Shown here piece by piece: positions 12,801 to 26,854 of a DNA stretch of 64,000 bases. The stretch covers positions 9,724,201 through 9,788,200 of the forward strand of contig CM067535.1 of assembly GCA_034509925.1 (NCBI GenBank), read 5' to 3'. Both the position numbers and the translations under genes were made by a program. A model generated the notes under the pieces. That model had not been told where the DNA came from, did no database searches, and saw only the letters and a program-made list of their open reading frames with translations. Origin of the DNA: Hirudinaria manillensis. Its lineage: Eukaryota > Annelida > Clitellata > Hirudinida > Hirudinidae. Every line of letters starts with the position of its first letter. Position 1 is the stretch's first letter.

Positions 12801-15800
12801 CATTTTTTTTTCGACATCCATTTTGCAGAGACGGTGCTAGAATTATTGCACCCGAGGGAAGATCATGGAGTGAATGAGTGAAACGAGGCAAATAAACAAA
12901 TGGACATTTATTACGATGCTTCATCTTATTTGATGGTAAAAGCCTCAGAAGAAAAGTTGTATAAACGGAATTGGATCTGGTAATTTTCGCTTTCGATTGT
13001 TCACGCAACCGAATGATTTTCTTCCCACGACTGGAGTTGGATTCGTGTTGCCGTCGTGGAAGGCAAGGTTTTACCCATCAAATCACCCGGGGTTAGAGCC
13101 AGTAAGGTCCGACCTGCAGGCATTTAACAAGCATTTAATCGAGAGAAAGTTTATTTTTAGGATTTCTTTGTCTATGCTTCGTCTGCTTTGGTTCGAAATA
13201 ATAATTTTATTGAAACTTGTAGGTGGATAGAAAATAATCTTTCTTTCTCGACGTAAAATAGCGATGTTAAACCATTGAATTAAAAAATAAAACCATTGAA
13301 TGGCCAAAGGATTTTCGGATGCGAAGGATTGGCACGGACACCGAATAGATTTGCCTAACTGTTGATTTATCTCGAGATGTCCACAATTCCAATAATTAAT
13401 GATTTATTTCATTATGAAATCAATCACTGAAACCACAATAGTTACGATTGAATAGTAAATGTTCGTCTTTTAACTTCGTTGTTGTTTTAACGACGACGAC
13501 GATGGTGATGATGATGATGACGATGACGATTAGTGGCTGATCTAGAACGCTTTGGTGGAAAAAAGGGCCAAAATTTGGAAAGGGAAAATTTAACAAGAGG
13601 AGAATTCAGGGCCGAGTTCAATTATTCAATTTATTATTCAATTCACTATTCAATTCATTAATCAATTTGTTATTCAATTAATTAATTAATTAATTTGTTA
13701 TTCAATTTAAATGTAGAATTTGCTTCCCTCCGTTTACCAAGCTTTTAACAAAAAATTTCAACACCGGGGCAGCATGGGAGCCCCGAGCTCTCCCTAGATC
13801 CGCCAGTAGTGATGGTGATGATGACGATGATGATGATTTCTGTACTCGAGTCTTCATTTGCTAGGAAGTACTTTTTCTTTCGATACATAAATATGATCTC
13901 ACATTCAAACCAAGCATCGTCATCATCGTCGTCATCGTCACAAGTCATCGCAATCACACTCGTCGACTTCACCAGGAGATGCAGCGACATTCTGTTCATC
14001 ATCACTTCCCTTGAATCTCAAGATGAATTCGTCTGGAAACAAAGGTCTACCTCATTATTATGCAAATATATGCATCTAGAAACCAAATCTCTTTACTCAT
14101 TGGCCGTTCGATCGTTCAAGGCTTCGTGAGTACGTGGTCTTACCTGAAGAGTTTGTTCTTGGATGTGGACAACGTTGTACATCGTAGACAACATTACATT
14201 CTGTATTTGCACTCGTAGTGTTATATAAATTAAACGTAATTATAGATATAATTACAGGATATAATAAGAAATCACAAAAAATCCTTTGCCACAAAATCAA
14301 GTTTCTTCGACTCAATTGCAACGACTGCCAAGACTTGACTGCGTAATAACCAAACGTAGATCCAACTAATTAGCATTAATTAGCATAAATCAGCATAAAT
14401 ATGAAGCCGCATAATGAGTGCTTTCGAGCGAAAGAAAGGCAGCCTTGAGGCACCGCGAATGTTCACGTCGACCCTTTCGACTTCTGGCCGTTTGTTGCTA
14501 ATATTAATCACTGAATATGCATTATTACTTTCCGTTCCTTTAAGTTCGGGAGTGCGTCATCGTGCATAAGGATGACCAGTTACTATTGGAAGTAATGATT
14601 TCTAACACAATAATCGTAGAAATCGATTCGGAGAATAGGGAAGTCGCTGTTTAAACGGAGAGCGCCTTGCGAATCGTGACCAGAATATTTATAACAATAA
14701 CCATATAATATTTAACCATAACCTTAACTTGTACCTCCAAACGTTTTGAATGAAAACAACGATTCAAAATAAACGTCGACGTTTAACGAAGCCGGCGCTC
14801 GCAGCGATCTTTCATCGAGCACTCCTACTGTAAAAAATAAAAAGCGGTCATCGAGTACGCATACCTGAACAGGACGAAGACATTTTTAAAACTGATTTGT
14901 AAAATAACAAATTCTACATTCTAGCTTAGAGCGAAAAAATTCTGAGATGCCCACATTGTCGCTATGGCGTTTACATCATCATTATCATCGATTCCATTTC
15001 CCGTTGTTAGATGCAGTCGCGCTCCTCTTTAGAGATCACTGACTCAGACGGAAACATCGTGGCAATCACCGGCATTATCGCTACCATCGTTTCTTCTATA
15101 GCGCCACATCACGGTCTATTCTCGTAGAAATGATAATCTGATGATGTTCCTAAAAGTTCAAGTCATCGTTTTGCTAGGTTTTGTATCGCTTCGATAGTCC
15201 TCTGTCGTTCTTAATAACATGATTGCACGTGTTCGTACGCCTAGGGAGTCGTGATGACGATAGCAATTACCGTGATGGATGGAAATAGGACGCAGCCGAA
15301 GTGTAATCAATTTTAAGGATATGGAAAGGAAAACCCGTGGAAAACGAGAGATGCAGATGCGCATTCAGAGGAGATAGAGCGGGCATGCAAGAAATAAAGG
15401 CGGAGGAAAAAAAATAATAATAGAAATGTAATTCTGAAATGTTAAAGCGAAATAATTCAATAAAAAGACTTTAAAAAGTAATGTCTTTAAAATGAGGATT
15501 GCAAGTTATGCACTCGGAACATGTTTCCTCACTCTAAACATTGTACATTTGCATATGATAGTGAGCATATCAGTAGTTGCCTTGTTTGTATCCTTTTTCG
15601 TGCAGAAACATTTTACTCATTTTGGAATGTTTATGCCTAATGTTTGTGCACGAACGTCCACATTAGAGTGCATATATATATGTATATATACATAAATAAG
15701 AATAAGTTATAATCATTGGAAATCATTAGTGGCAATTCTTAATTTTTAAAGCCTTTTTCAAAATCAACTTTATTATGAGCAAATCGGGCTTCCACAATTT

Positions 15801-16188
15801 GATATGAGGATGCAAACTATTGGCGTGCATTTAATGTATAGGGGTCGTGGTCACATAAGTCACGTACGCACGCACGCACGTCTAAGGCATACATCTAAGG
15901 CATACATCTGCTTCGGGCGTACCGACCACATTTTGGTTACTGGTATCGATTGGTAAACTTTTTACTGATAAACGATTCCATCATGGTGAACAACATCAAC
16001 AACATCTTCAACATCTTCGTCGTCGTCATCCTGAAATTTATCAGTGATGACGAAATCGAATGGTTACGTCATCAAATGGAGTGACCACCATATTAACCTC
16101 ATTCAATTCAAATAGGCAAAGGAAACAGCATTCTTTCTTCTGACTCCTTCATTTTAGTCTGGTCGCAAGAATTTCCACAATAATAATA

Positions 16189-16253
<65 letters not shown>

Positions 16254-16257
16254 GATG

Positions 16258-16307
<50 letters not shown>

Positions 16308-16332
16308 GATGATAATAATAATAATAATAATG

Positions 16333-16369
<37 letters not shown>

Positions 16370-19300
16370 TAATGCATAATTGCATTGTTACAAATAATCA
16401 CAAATTATTTATTAAAACATTGTAATATATATTATGGTTTTATTTTGTTATTGTTATTAATATTATTAATGAATATATTGATATTATATTATTCACGCGC
16501 ATGCACTAGTACAACAATGAGCTCCCGAACCCACCGGCTCTAGCTCGGTCACACGCACCAAGAGTTGTTCACGTGCAAAGCTTCAACTACGATATATACA
16601 TCTGTATCGAGAGTTCTGGACAAGAATAAACTCTCGGCCGCCTCTTGCGAGTGTCGTTTTCTTCGACCGGATGTCGTCCGGAATATCGTCCGACGTCGGA
16701 TAATGTTTTAGGGAAACGGAATTTGCTGTTCGTTAAAAAATTCATTCGCCGACATTAAATGCTTTCCATTGATTCGGATTTCAGAGCTGTTTGGGAATCT
16801 AGCGACATTCGACGACGGATTTGGATATCGTTTAAAACATCTGTTGCTTTGTCGATTCGGTTTTCGAGATTCCGAGAATATTGTTGTCGCTGTTGAGGAT
16901 TCCAATCCATCTAGCATGGTTACGTTTGTGCGTGTTTGTTTACATTTGACGGATATTTTGGGTTGCAACCACTCCAACCCTCACATTGTCGACTACTTAA
17001 TAATTTAATCGCGATGAGGACAAAAGGATGGGATGCACGTTTTCTGATGGGTTTTCAAAATATTTTCTACGATATCTACTCTTTTACAATTCTTGTGCTA
17101 CCCAAGACTCGATAAGTACATACGTGTATTACAAGTTGCTTTAGGCTCATTTAAAACTCATAAGGTGTACTATGTACATTGTGAAAATAAATCATCTTGA
17201 TAAATCAGCAGTTATATTGTTGAGTTTAAGTTGTTAAATTATAACGATGAATCGATTTTTTGTAGACAATATTGTTGTGAACGATGTTGTTGTAACTCTT
17301 TAATGATTTCATTTCTCATATTTGCCAAAGAATGGTAAAAGACAAGACGAATACGTTTATCATAAATTAATGAAGATTCCGTGTTCAGACAAATATTACT
17401 TGTTTTATGAAAACAAACATAATGATAACATGAATTGTCAGTAAGCTCTTAATAAGTTCATTTGTTATAAATACTTTTGTTAACGCGTTATTATTAATGA
17501 CAGCATCTCATCGTAAATTATAAAATATCCGAAAACCTATCATTTTTAATTCAATTAATGGTTAGAATACATAATAATCCAGGATTAAGAATTAATCCGC
17601 TTATTTAACTCTAAGATTATCATTTTAGATGGGCCCAAACGGTAATGGAGGAGGTGTATTGCCTGGCAACCTGGTCGGTCCCAGCCATCCATATTCGAAT
17701 AATTTCAATTCAAGTTACTCAACAAATCCCTACAGCCAACAACAACTGCCTGCGAAACCCCTTTCTCCAGGCTTGAGTATGACTAGCGAGAACATGGTCG
17801 AGAACGCCATCGACGCTCTGGTATCTGGTGGGCCTATGAAGGCAGGCGGTCCTATGAAGCCGGGGCCTCTTTATACGTCGAGGTCTAATCCATATCCTTC
17901 TGCACAACAGCACTACATGCAGAACAAGAGGGCTCAATTTCCGGCCCAAGTCTCCATGCCTATGGGTATGGAAGTGAGTACATATTTGGTGAATATTTCT
18001 TCATTTTATGAAGTCCAATGTAATGATTTTCTTGCTTGATATTTATTTTGTTCTTGATAATGTTTCCAAAAATTCTCTAATTAGGCAATGTATTATATTG
18101 TTATAACCCTGAAAATAGATAATTAACGAATAATTAAAATTATATGGCAAATTAATTGAATTAATAATTAATTAACGTTTAAAGTGCTATTCAGAGTCTT
18201 TGGTTAGGTTTGGATAGGAACCTTGTCAAATCATGTAATCCGGAAAGGGCAGCGAAAGCAGAGAGCGATAGAATTAGCAGATTCCAAGACCTAGACAATT
18301 AGGCATTGAATATCTTCCAAGCCATCTGAACACTTTCAATAAACCTGACCTACCATAATTAGTTTGAGGACCCCGGGTTATTACAATATTTATTCTTGTA
18401 ATTCATCATTTTTACCAGGCACTGTTGCCGACTTATACAAATGAGCAGCGAATAAAAAATACCTTGATATCCCATACATAGGGCACTCCAAAGCGGATAA
18501 ATGCATTGCTTTTACCTTCTACTACAAAGAAATGAGACGTAGCGTTTGGAACCTCATTTGGGAATCGACCATTTGAAATTAGGCGCTTTGCAAATAGTTC
18601 TTGCACTTTGAATAAGTATTCGTATAATGAGATTGTGTCTCATGCTTCCGAGAGCCAGTTTTAAAATTGAGTTTTCCCCAAAAATATGGTTTCAGACTAA
18701 TTTGCACAGCACAAAAATCTTCACTCGAAGATGCCATTTTCCTGTGCATGGATTAAATTATACATCAAAATTGTGTTAAAAAGGTTTAAGCGATTTTTTT
18801 GAAATTATTGTTGCACAGAAATTTACTTTTGTTTATGGCTTGGATTGATCGTTTGAGTCAGCTATGCAAATGTCGATAACCTGCATTTTGCGATTCAGAA
18901 GTTGCTAGTCATTAATATTGTGTGTTGGCCACCCACCGAATTTCACTTATTTTTTGTCTAACAACGAGTTTGTTATTCAAATATTAAATATTAAGTAAAT
19001 CTTTGTTTCAGTTCGGCGCCCAACAATATGTTTGTGGCCCTTATGGCAACCCCATGATGCAACCTTCTCACCAACAGCAGATGTATTCCTGGGGCTCTAA
19101 CAGAGCTAGCTGTCCTCCTAATCAACAGATACCCTCGGGGTTTTGCTCACCCAATAGCGGAAGGTCGAATGGAAGCTATGGTCAGACAGGCGCCATGTAT
19201 GGCATGCAAGGCAAGGCTATCCGTCCTGCTGTGGGATATGGACAGTACGGTCACATGGGAAGCGGATATGGGGTGAGAACATGATTTCATTCAGACAAGT

Positions 19301-22300
19301 GATTTCCTCGAGACTCGACAGCTCAATATTCGAGATCTTAAAGGAGAACTGGTTTATGAGGTCACAGAGTTATCAAATTTCAGTCATCTGAACGACAAAT
19401 CATTTCTCAACAGAGCGTGATGTACGGCCAACCTTCTCCCATCATGCATAATCCCACTCCACCTTCGGTAACCCCGTATCTCTCTCCATCTGGAGCCGAC
19501 ATGAAGCCCGGTATGGTAAATGGTGGAAAGATGCCATATTGTCCACCAGGAGCTAATGCAGGGTCGATGATTAAGAAAGAGCCGGGAATCAATCCCATGA
19601 TGTCCGGCAGCTATCCACCTGGATATCGGGATGACCTTCGACTTACGTTTCCGGTCAAAGACGGGGTCGTTCTTCCACCCTTTAGACTGGAGCATAATCT
19701 CAACGTGAGCAATCACGTTTTCCACCTGAGGGAATCCGTTTATCAGACGCTCATGATGAGGTTGGTGGAATTGTCATTCAAGGTGTTTCGAGATTCACGT
19801 ATTCTTAATAAAGGCTTAGAATTCAAGCTAATTAATAGCTTGAAACATTTACGAGGGTTTGATTGATAGATTTGTAATGAAATAAGTGCAGAGATGAAGC
19901 ACTATTTTAAGTAATGACATTAAATGATATAATAATCGGGATTTTTTATCAATATTATATGAAAAGCGAAAAAATTCATAGTCGAGAATTTCATTTCATT
20001 TGCGGAAGTTTTTTTAATATTCGAACCAAGCTATGTTATTGCTTAAAGAAAGGTTGCTTTCCCTACGTACTCGTAGCATCGAAGAGTTCATGAGTTTGAG
20101 TAACCAGGTTGCATGCTTTACAGGATGCAGCAATATTGATGATTAACAATATAACCTGGTTCCATTCTTCAGGCCAGACTTAGAGCTACAACTGAAATGC
20201 TTCCATCACGAAGACCGGCAAGCAAATACTAATTGGCCAGTTTCCGTAACTGTATCTGTGAATGCCCGCATGTTAGCCATAGAAAGGAATGACAACAGGG
20301 CCAACCACAGACCACTCTACCTCAAAGATGTCTGCCTACCTGGCCGGAACACCATCCAAATCACCGTTTCTGCTTGCTGTTGCGTGAGTCAAACTTATTG
20401 TTTACATTTTCAGATATTTGATTTGGTTCAAGAGATTTCAGTATTTAATTGTCTTAGGTGTCTTAGACTATCAAAAATTATGGAGAAAAATCCAATCAAG
20501 TTTTTATGTGACAGTGTCAACTTTCTGAGCCGAATGCTTTGGTTATATTATCACATTTGTAGCCTAAATTTGTCATAATTTGAAAAACATATTCGATTCG
20601 ATGCTATGCGATTTATAGTGCAATTTGATTTGACATCTTTATAGGTATGACTATTGCGAAAGGTGGCCGGAAACAACTAGGCCAAGTTTTGAAGTTCCGT
20701 ATGATTAACAATACACTTTTAAACCGAACTTTGAGACTTCCGAGAGAATTTTTGAGTGCGATAGCGATTTCTCAGCGACTATAAATTTTATTATGGCTCT
20801 AAACATGACGATTATGATGGTGGTGATACCGGCTTAAGCGATGATGTGAAGAGTCATAAACAACTTCTTGAGGAAAAGCAGACTAACGCCCATCTCGAGC
20901 TTGTTTCTCGTTAGTTTTGGTTGTTGTATTTGTTTTCAACAATTCAAGAATGCCTGAGAATATTTATGGAGAACATCAATGCCGGGTACAAAAGCGAGAC
21001 ATCTTAGAATCGAATTTCATCGTAACTTCCTGCAATGCTTTAAGTTGTTTTGAAAGAGGAGAAGCAAAAGTGTTTTTAACGCCTGCTTCCCCCAGAAAGG
21101 ATTTTTGTTGAAATTCTTTAAATCAACTTGCTCAAGTGCTTCAATGAATGCTTCTCACTACGAATAAAAAGCAAAATTCTGTTCTTGGATTCGATTAAAT
21201 TATTAATTATAAATTAATAATAAATAAGTTCATTTATAAGTAATGTAACGTTTTCAACGTGGAGCCAGTATTTATCAATCGATCACTTTTATTGTTAAAG
21301 TTATGTAAAATCAGCATAATTGATGTTATTGGTCATTAGCAACAAGGGTTGGTTATTCTTAGTGGAACTACGTTTGGCATCAGTTCGATAAAAGATGAAT
21401 TGCCAGGAGTTCAAAACTTTTAAAAATTTCTTAGGATATATTTTGATGTGATTCGACATAGACTTCTTGCACAAACTTTGTCGTGGCAAATGTTACACAT
21501 ACGAGCTTAATAATATTTTCGTCGATTTATTATACAAATAGTCATTTATTTTGTCAAATATTTCGATATACTGACGAATCTGAACTGATATAAAAGCAAA
21601 TTGAAGCCAAAAGAAAAATAATGCGATGTACATACGTTTAACATTAATAATGTGAATTGGCTTAAATGTTATTGCATTTATTATTATTACGTAAGTCTCC
21701 AATAATGCAAGAGTAGGTGATTTATATAGTTCCGTACGCCTGCAGCAAGGCCTGGTTTCGAACGCAACGCAATACGACATTTTTGGCGTTACCTTATTAA
21801 CGTTTTATTTTCTGCTGACAATTAGAATCAACTGTGATATGATATTCTGCTTCAGTCTCATCTCTTCGTCTTGCAACTTGTACATCGTCCGAGCATCAAG
21901 TCCGTTTTACAGGGTCTTCTCAGAAAAAGGATGCTACCAGCTGATCATTGCATCACAAAAAGTAAGACAGACAATAAATCGATTATTTGAGAAAATTCAC
22001 AGACTACCGCGTATAAACAATAACTCGCAGTACCATTCTGCGACGAATTCGAATGAAAAAGTCATTAGATGCACGTGGCTGAGACTCTAAACTGTTGTTT
22101 ATCCTGTTATTTTAAAACAATTTTTTAAATTCAATATTTTAAAATATCTTGAGCTCGTCAGCAATTCGTTTCAAAAGAATAATCGTGACGGTTTCAGTCA
22201 AGAGGAGTTTCTCTCAACAACCACCTTGCAATCCGTGCGTAGCACCTCCGTCTACTGAAGATCCAGCCATCAACTCTTCTGAGCCCATGAACATCAAGCT

Positions 22301-24915
22301 CCATCTCAGATGTCCTATCACCTGTCAACCTATCGCACTACCTGCTAGAGGGCACGATTGCAAGCACATACAAGTAAGAATCTACAATATTTTTTAATAA
22401 TTTGCTACATTGTTTTTAAGTTAAATCGGTCCTAAATTTTCACTTTTGCTTTCATCCTAAAGTGCTTCGACTTGGAGTCTTACCTCCAATTCAACTGTGA
22501 AAGAGGTCTTTGGAGGTGTCCTGTCTGCAAGTAAGATATTGAATTATTACTGAGTCAAATGTAGAATATATATAATGATATTATTATATAATTAATATAA
22601 TATATATAATACGTGTGATACATAATAGTACTTAGAAAATAATGTACCGAGAGTTACTATGATTTTTAAATAAGCATTTACCATATATCTTGAATTTAAT
22701 TATACATTATTCATGGAGTAAGATATCACGGACTTTTGCGTTATTTTGTATTTTTGGTTTGCCTCACTCGAGTACATTGATCGTAAACGAAATGTATGAA
22801 AATCTTTATAGCAAGCCGGCCCTATTGGAAGGGCTGGAAATAGATCAGTTCATCTGGAGCATTCTAAACAGTCTATCGGGAACAGACTTTGAAGAAGTTA
22901 CTATTGATTCTTCAGCCAGTTGGAAGCCAGTACCCAACAGCAAAATGATGAAGGAAGATGTCGGTAGGTGACGATTTGCCATTACTTGAATTCTAGCGAG
23001 TTCTTGTGCGAGCTCGATAGACGTAAGGACGTGGATAATTTCGTGACAAAAAGTTAAGGGATTAATTGGTTTCCAGGCAGCTGGAAATCTGATAATTTCA
23101 TTTTTTCTTCTGCTTGAATATTTAATGTGCATGTTTAATCATTTACATTTGCCGTTTTTAAATAATTTAAAAATTACAATCAATAATTACTGTGAGATTT
23201 GGCTATCTTTTACTTAGCTTTGTATGATGGTGCAATGAAAAAACATTTTTCAAGAACTCTTTAGTTTAGAATAAAACTCAAGCTCAAAAGTTTCTACCCT
23301 AACCCAGAAAATTTACATGGTTGACAGAACAAGTACTGAGAACTATGGCACGAACTAAAAGTCCAACACAATACTCTAACAAATCAAAAACCGAAAACAC
23401 ATCATGACGCCTTTAATATTCAAATTTCACAGATTCCAAACGTTGGGTAAAATCGATATCACCATCCAGCATGACTTTACCTACCATGTCATCTTGGCAG
23501 CAGTCCAATCCATTTCCTAGTAGTCAGGGTCAAGCCAGCAACTATCAGCATCAATCACAAGGTAAGATTGAGTAATCTTCACTTTAATCTTTAATTATCC
23601 ACTTGAATTAAGAATTGGAAAAGTTAAAATCACCTCAATAATCATGGAAATGAAGAAAATATGACTAAGAAATAATAATTTAATAATAGGAGATATTTAT
23701 GTAATAAACGTAATGTTTCCTTACTTGAAAAACTGCTAGAAAACATTTAAGCAAATATTCTAGGCATTCATCCATTTTATTGACGAGGGAGAAATTTGGC
23801 AGGTTCGGCTGGGTCTTTCTGCAGCAGCAGTGGGGTTAACATCGTAGGACCACCTGTCATGGGGTCGGCATACCCTAATCCTAACCCCGACACGAATCAA
23901 GCTCTCAGCCCTTCATTTCCCACTGCAGATACTCCAGACTTTCTTAATTCTCTTTCTCAAATGAATGACAATCTACTTTATTCCTCCGATGGCGGTCGGA
24001 CTCCGCAAGGGGCGGGTAGTTTACCGCGAACTCCCCAGCAACAATCAAACATGCCCTTCAATCACACGTTTATTAGCCAACAAGGCGGCAACAACTTCAA
24101 CAATCCCGGCACTCCGTCGGCTCTGGTAGATTATCGGCCCAATACCCCTCTAACAGACAACTTCCATCCTGCTACCCCCACTGAAGTCCAGCAGTGCAGC
24201 ACGATTACTGATAAAACTCAACAGAACCTGTCGTCCTCTCCATCTTCCTCCTCGTCCTCAACATCGGGCGGACTCCCTACTCTCACGTCGTCCACTCAAT
24301 CTCAGCAATGCAGCAACGGCAGTCGTAGCGTCACGGTAAAAGACCACGTCGATCCCGACAAGAATAACTCCACAGCATCGACGACCGCCAACGGCTCGAG
24401 CGATCGTCCGCCAAGCAGCCCTAGCAACAATTCGATGCACGAATCACGCGAATCCATGAAAACGCCGGAGTTGAAGGCAGAGTTTACTGCAGAAATTGGC
24501 TTCCACACTTCTTCCCTCATCGATTCGAATGACCAAGAGGATCTCGATGTAGGCTTCACGGTGATTCTTTGGCAGATATTTCATTCTAATTTTTTTATTT
24601 ATTGATTAATACTGACTCGAATCGTTATGTTAATGATTTCCACTTTAAACAATAATAAGCCTTAATCGAAATTAAAGCTTTTATACATGCTTTCGATAGA
24701 ATTGAGAAAAGCCATAAGTCAAAACGAGCCTAACTCCTGTCAATGTTACTAATCGTTACTTGCATTGTCATCAGCTTCTTCCGGATACATTGGGCGATCC
24801 GACAGAACTTTTATCCTACCTCGGACCCAACGATTCCCTCAACAACAATAACTGCAACAACAGCAGCAACAACAACAACATGACCAACGATGATCTTCTG
24901 TCGCTTTTCTCGTAA
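9891..24915 (+). CDS. ZMIZ1: ZMIZ1/ZMIZ2-like SP-RING (MIZ zinc finger) protein, 5' partial
   Basis: Nuclear transcriptional co-activator of the PIAS-like ZMIZ family (Drosophila tonalli). The SP-RING is the module by which PIAS proteins promote SUMO transfer. Exons read: 9891-10071, 10391-10521, 10668-10833, 11746-11854, 17629-17973, 19012-19272, 19414-19760, 20173-20383, 21856-21961, 22198-22373, 22463-22530, 22812-22963, 23433-23561, 23803-24548, 24775-24915; phases agree throughout (about 1,089 residues). The first exon carries [14 protein letters not shown], typical of the end of the ZMIZ N-terminal domain. A Gln/Pro/Ser/Gly-rich middle follows. Exons 7-9 encode the conserved core ([46 protein letters not shown]). 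Exons 10-12 encode the SP-RING ([41 protein letters not shown]). The C-terminus is Ser/Thr/Asn-rich and ends in the acidic tail DDLLSLFS with a stop at 24913. The codons before 9891, including the start, are missing. Family call secure; ZMIZ1 versus ZMIZ2 not separable. Confidence 0.93.
13531..13807. mobile_element. Candidate MITE with short terminal inverted repeats
   Basis: The left end reads AGTGGCTGATCTAG and the reverse complement of the right end reads ACTGGCGGATCTAG (12 of 14 match). Both outer flanks are GAT/GAC microsatellite (about 13491-13530 and 13808-13836), as if a GAT tract had been split by insertion. No coding capacity is visible. The superfamily is not identified, and a target-site duplication cannot be told apart inside the repeat. 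Confidence 0.4.
16178..16375. repeat. Long (AAT)n/(GAT)n microsatellite
   Basis: About 200 bp of AAT units interspersed with GAT and GATGAT blocks. It is open in several frames (poly-Ile, poly-Tyr, poly-Met/Ile) and has no coding meaning. Confidence 0.95.
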
Positions 24916-25377
24916 TTCTCAAGTTTTCAGACAGATGACAATTGTGACCACGGTGTTAATGTGTTGATCACGGTGAGTATAGACGGTGACTCGTTAAAGT
25001 CTACGCGGCAAATGTGTCCTGCATCGGCAATGATTGATTTCTTATGTACGTCGTGAGACTAGCCATAATCCCCCTAACATTTTTTGTTTCATGCTCGCCC
25101 ACTTTATTCAGCCCACTCACTTGTTGGTTTGTTTCTCTTCATTCCGACCTTCAAAATCGTTAAGACTCTGTTTTATCTCAAGCTGCTGCAGCTGCAATAT
25201 TAAAGTAGTACCATCTCAAAGTAATTCTTGTTGTGCATTTTACATTATCATTACAAGCTTCCTAATTTAATTCTTGTTTAATCATACATTTCTTTATTTC
25301 ATCATGTATCCATCCATCTTTCTAGACTAATGTGGAGTGGAATAGAGATGGGAAAATCTATGTTTCAACTCCGATTA

Positions 25378-25410
<33 letters not shown>

Positions 25411-26405
25411 CGGCGACGATGATGATTTCGGTGGAGATGGGTTCTCAAGGGTATTTAATCGTCTTTTCGGTTTCGAAGCACTAGATCTATCTCAGATGTT
25501 TTTCATTTCAAAGGTTTTAGACTATCGCTGACGTATTCTGAAGACTTCGTTTCTAATCATCATTTTTTAATCATTTTCGTCGATGTCGCCACCACCGCGC
25601 AGCCATGGCATGGCGATCGTGTTTTCTATTTTCATCCTCCACAGCAGACTTTCATTTCAATCGTTCGAGACTTTTTATTTACAAACAGAAAATCCTGATA
25701 GCGAAAAGGGATATAATTTTGAGAGACATCCCTCTGGATGACCATGTCCCCAGTCGAATGGATGTTATTCCAGCATTACTGAATGTTAGATGAGAAGAAA
25801 AAAAAGTTATCAGATTGTCCGAGGGCTGTCTCCCCCGCCACTGAAAAAGTGAAATAGTGATGATTGTGATGATCGCGTCCCGAGATTGATCACTTATCCT
25901 TAAGTGGGTTGGAGGGACTTGGCGCTGGAGAGACTAGAACACCAAATTTGTAACCTATTCTTAGAAACGTTAAAATTACATCACTATAAGACCTTCCCCT
26001 TTATTTTGGCGTGCTATGCAAAGAAATCGAAAATTCCAGCTCTTTGTGTCACAATACCGGCATAATGCAAATATGTGTCTATTGGTCGCCAAGGTTTTAA
26101 ATTTCACATTGTGCTTATAATTATTTTTGAAAATGTTGTTTGTCTTTTATTTATTTTTTTTCTATTCACCAAAGTCGTGGCAAAAGTTTTCCGTCAGTTC
26201 CACAAGAGAACGCGGACGTGCAACTTCGGAAGATTGTAATCATCCCAAAGAAAAACAGCAGCGCACCCATTAGACCAATCATTATCATCGTCGTCATCGT
26301 GATGGGATTGTCTGTGTTTGGGGCCGCGTCTTGAGCATCGTAATACACCTTCATTTGAATTGTTAATAGTCATCGAATCTTGAATAAAAATGATTTCATT
26401 GCCGA
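24916..26405 (+). other. Probable ZMIZ 3' untranslated region
   Basis: This follows the ZMIZ stop without a further exon signal and ends shortly after an AATAAA at 26383-26388. It contains a GAT/GGT microsatellite at 25378-25425. Open frames here have no recognisable motifs. Confidence 0.55.
26383..26388 (+). promoter_or_regulatory. Poly(A) signal, probable for ZMIZ
   Basis: AATAAA about 1.5 kb after the ZMIZ stop and upstream of the convergent DRC7 3' end. Confidence 0.5.
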
Positions 26406-26854
26406 TGAATCGTCAGTCTGGATTAAAACAAATTTTGCAAACTTTAACTCGACGCCATTCCAATCGAGCTTATTGAGGCCCGACATCGATGCGACATCAG
26501 CAAACCTTATCTTCTCTTAAAAGAATCTTAAGTTATTCAACTCAACACATTAGCTAGTTATACCAGCTACGTTTATCAACTTGGTTGTCTCCAGCCACCA
26601 AGAGTACTATATCATAAAACTATATTATGAAAAATAAAAACTATAATAAAGAACTACATGACAAAAGTATATAAGTTTCTGTTGTCTCAAGAATTAAAGT
26701 GAAAAAAATGGAAAAAAATAGCCACTTAAACTTCTACAACTCCTTTATGTCTTCAATGAAAGTAGTTACCAGGCAGATAACATAAAGTTCAAAACAACTT
26801 AGAAATTAAAAAGATAACTTAATTAAATAAAAGAATCGATTTTTTGCCGAACAT
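26400..26854. other. Gap between convergent ZMIZ and DRC7
   Basis: AT-rich, about 450 bp. It must hold the DRC7 3' UTR. I saw no clear AATAAA on the reverse strand and no other feature. Confidence 0.5.

Larger units (their letters stand above)
11855..17628. other. Large ZMIZ intron (about 5.8 kb)
   Basis: Lies between exons ending AATCAG and starting ATGGGCCC. It contains the MITE candidate at 13531-13807, GAT microsatellites, a CGCA run near 15870 and the long AAT tract near 16.2 kb. No exon or RNA gene was recognised. Confidence 0.75.

Noticed and set aside
16108-16425. Open frames of poly-Ile, poly-Tyr and poly-Met/Ile
   Set aside because: They are translations of the AAT/GAT microsatellite in several frames, with no start context or conserved sequence.
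16490-16700. LTR-like end (AATAAA followed by CTCTCGGCCGCCTCTTGC)
   Set aside because: It resembles the R region of a retrotransposon LTR, but I found no second LTR, no TG...CA ends and no target-site duplication.
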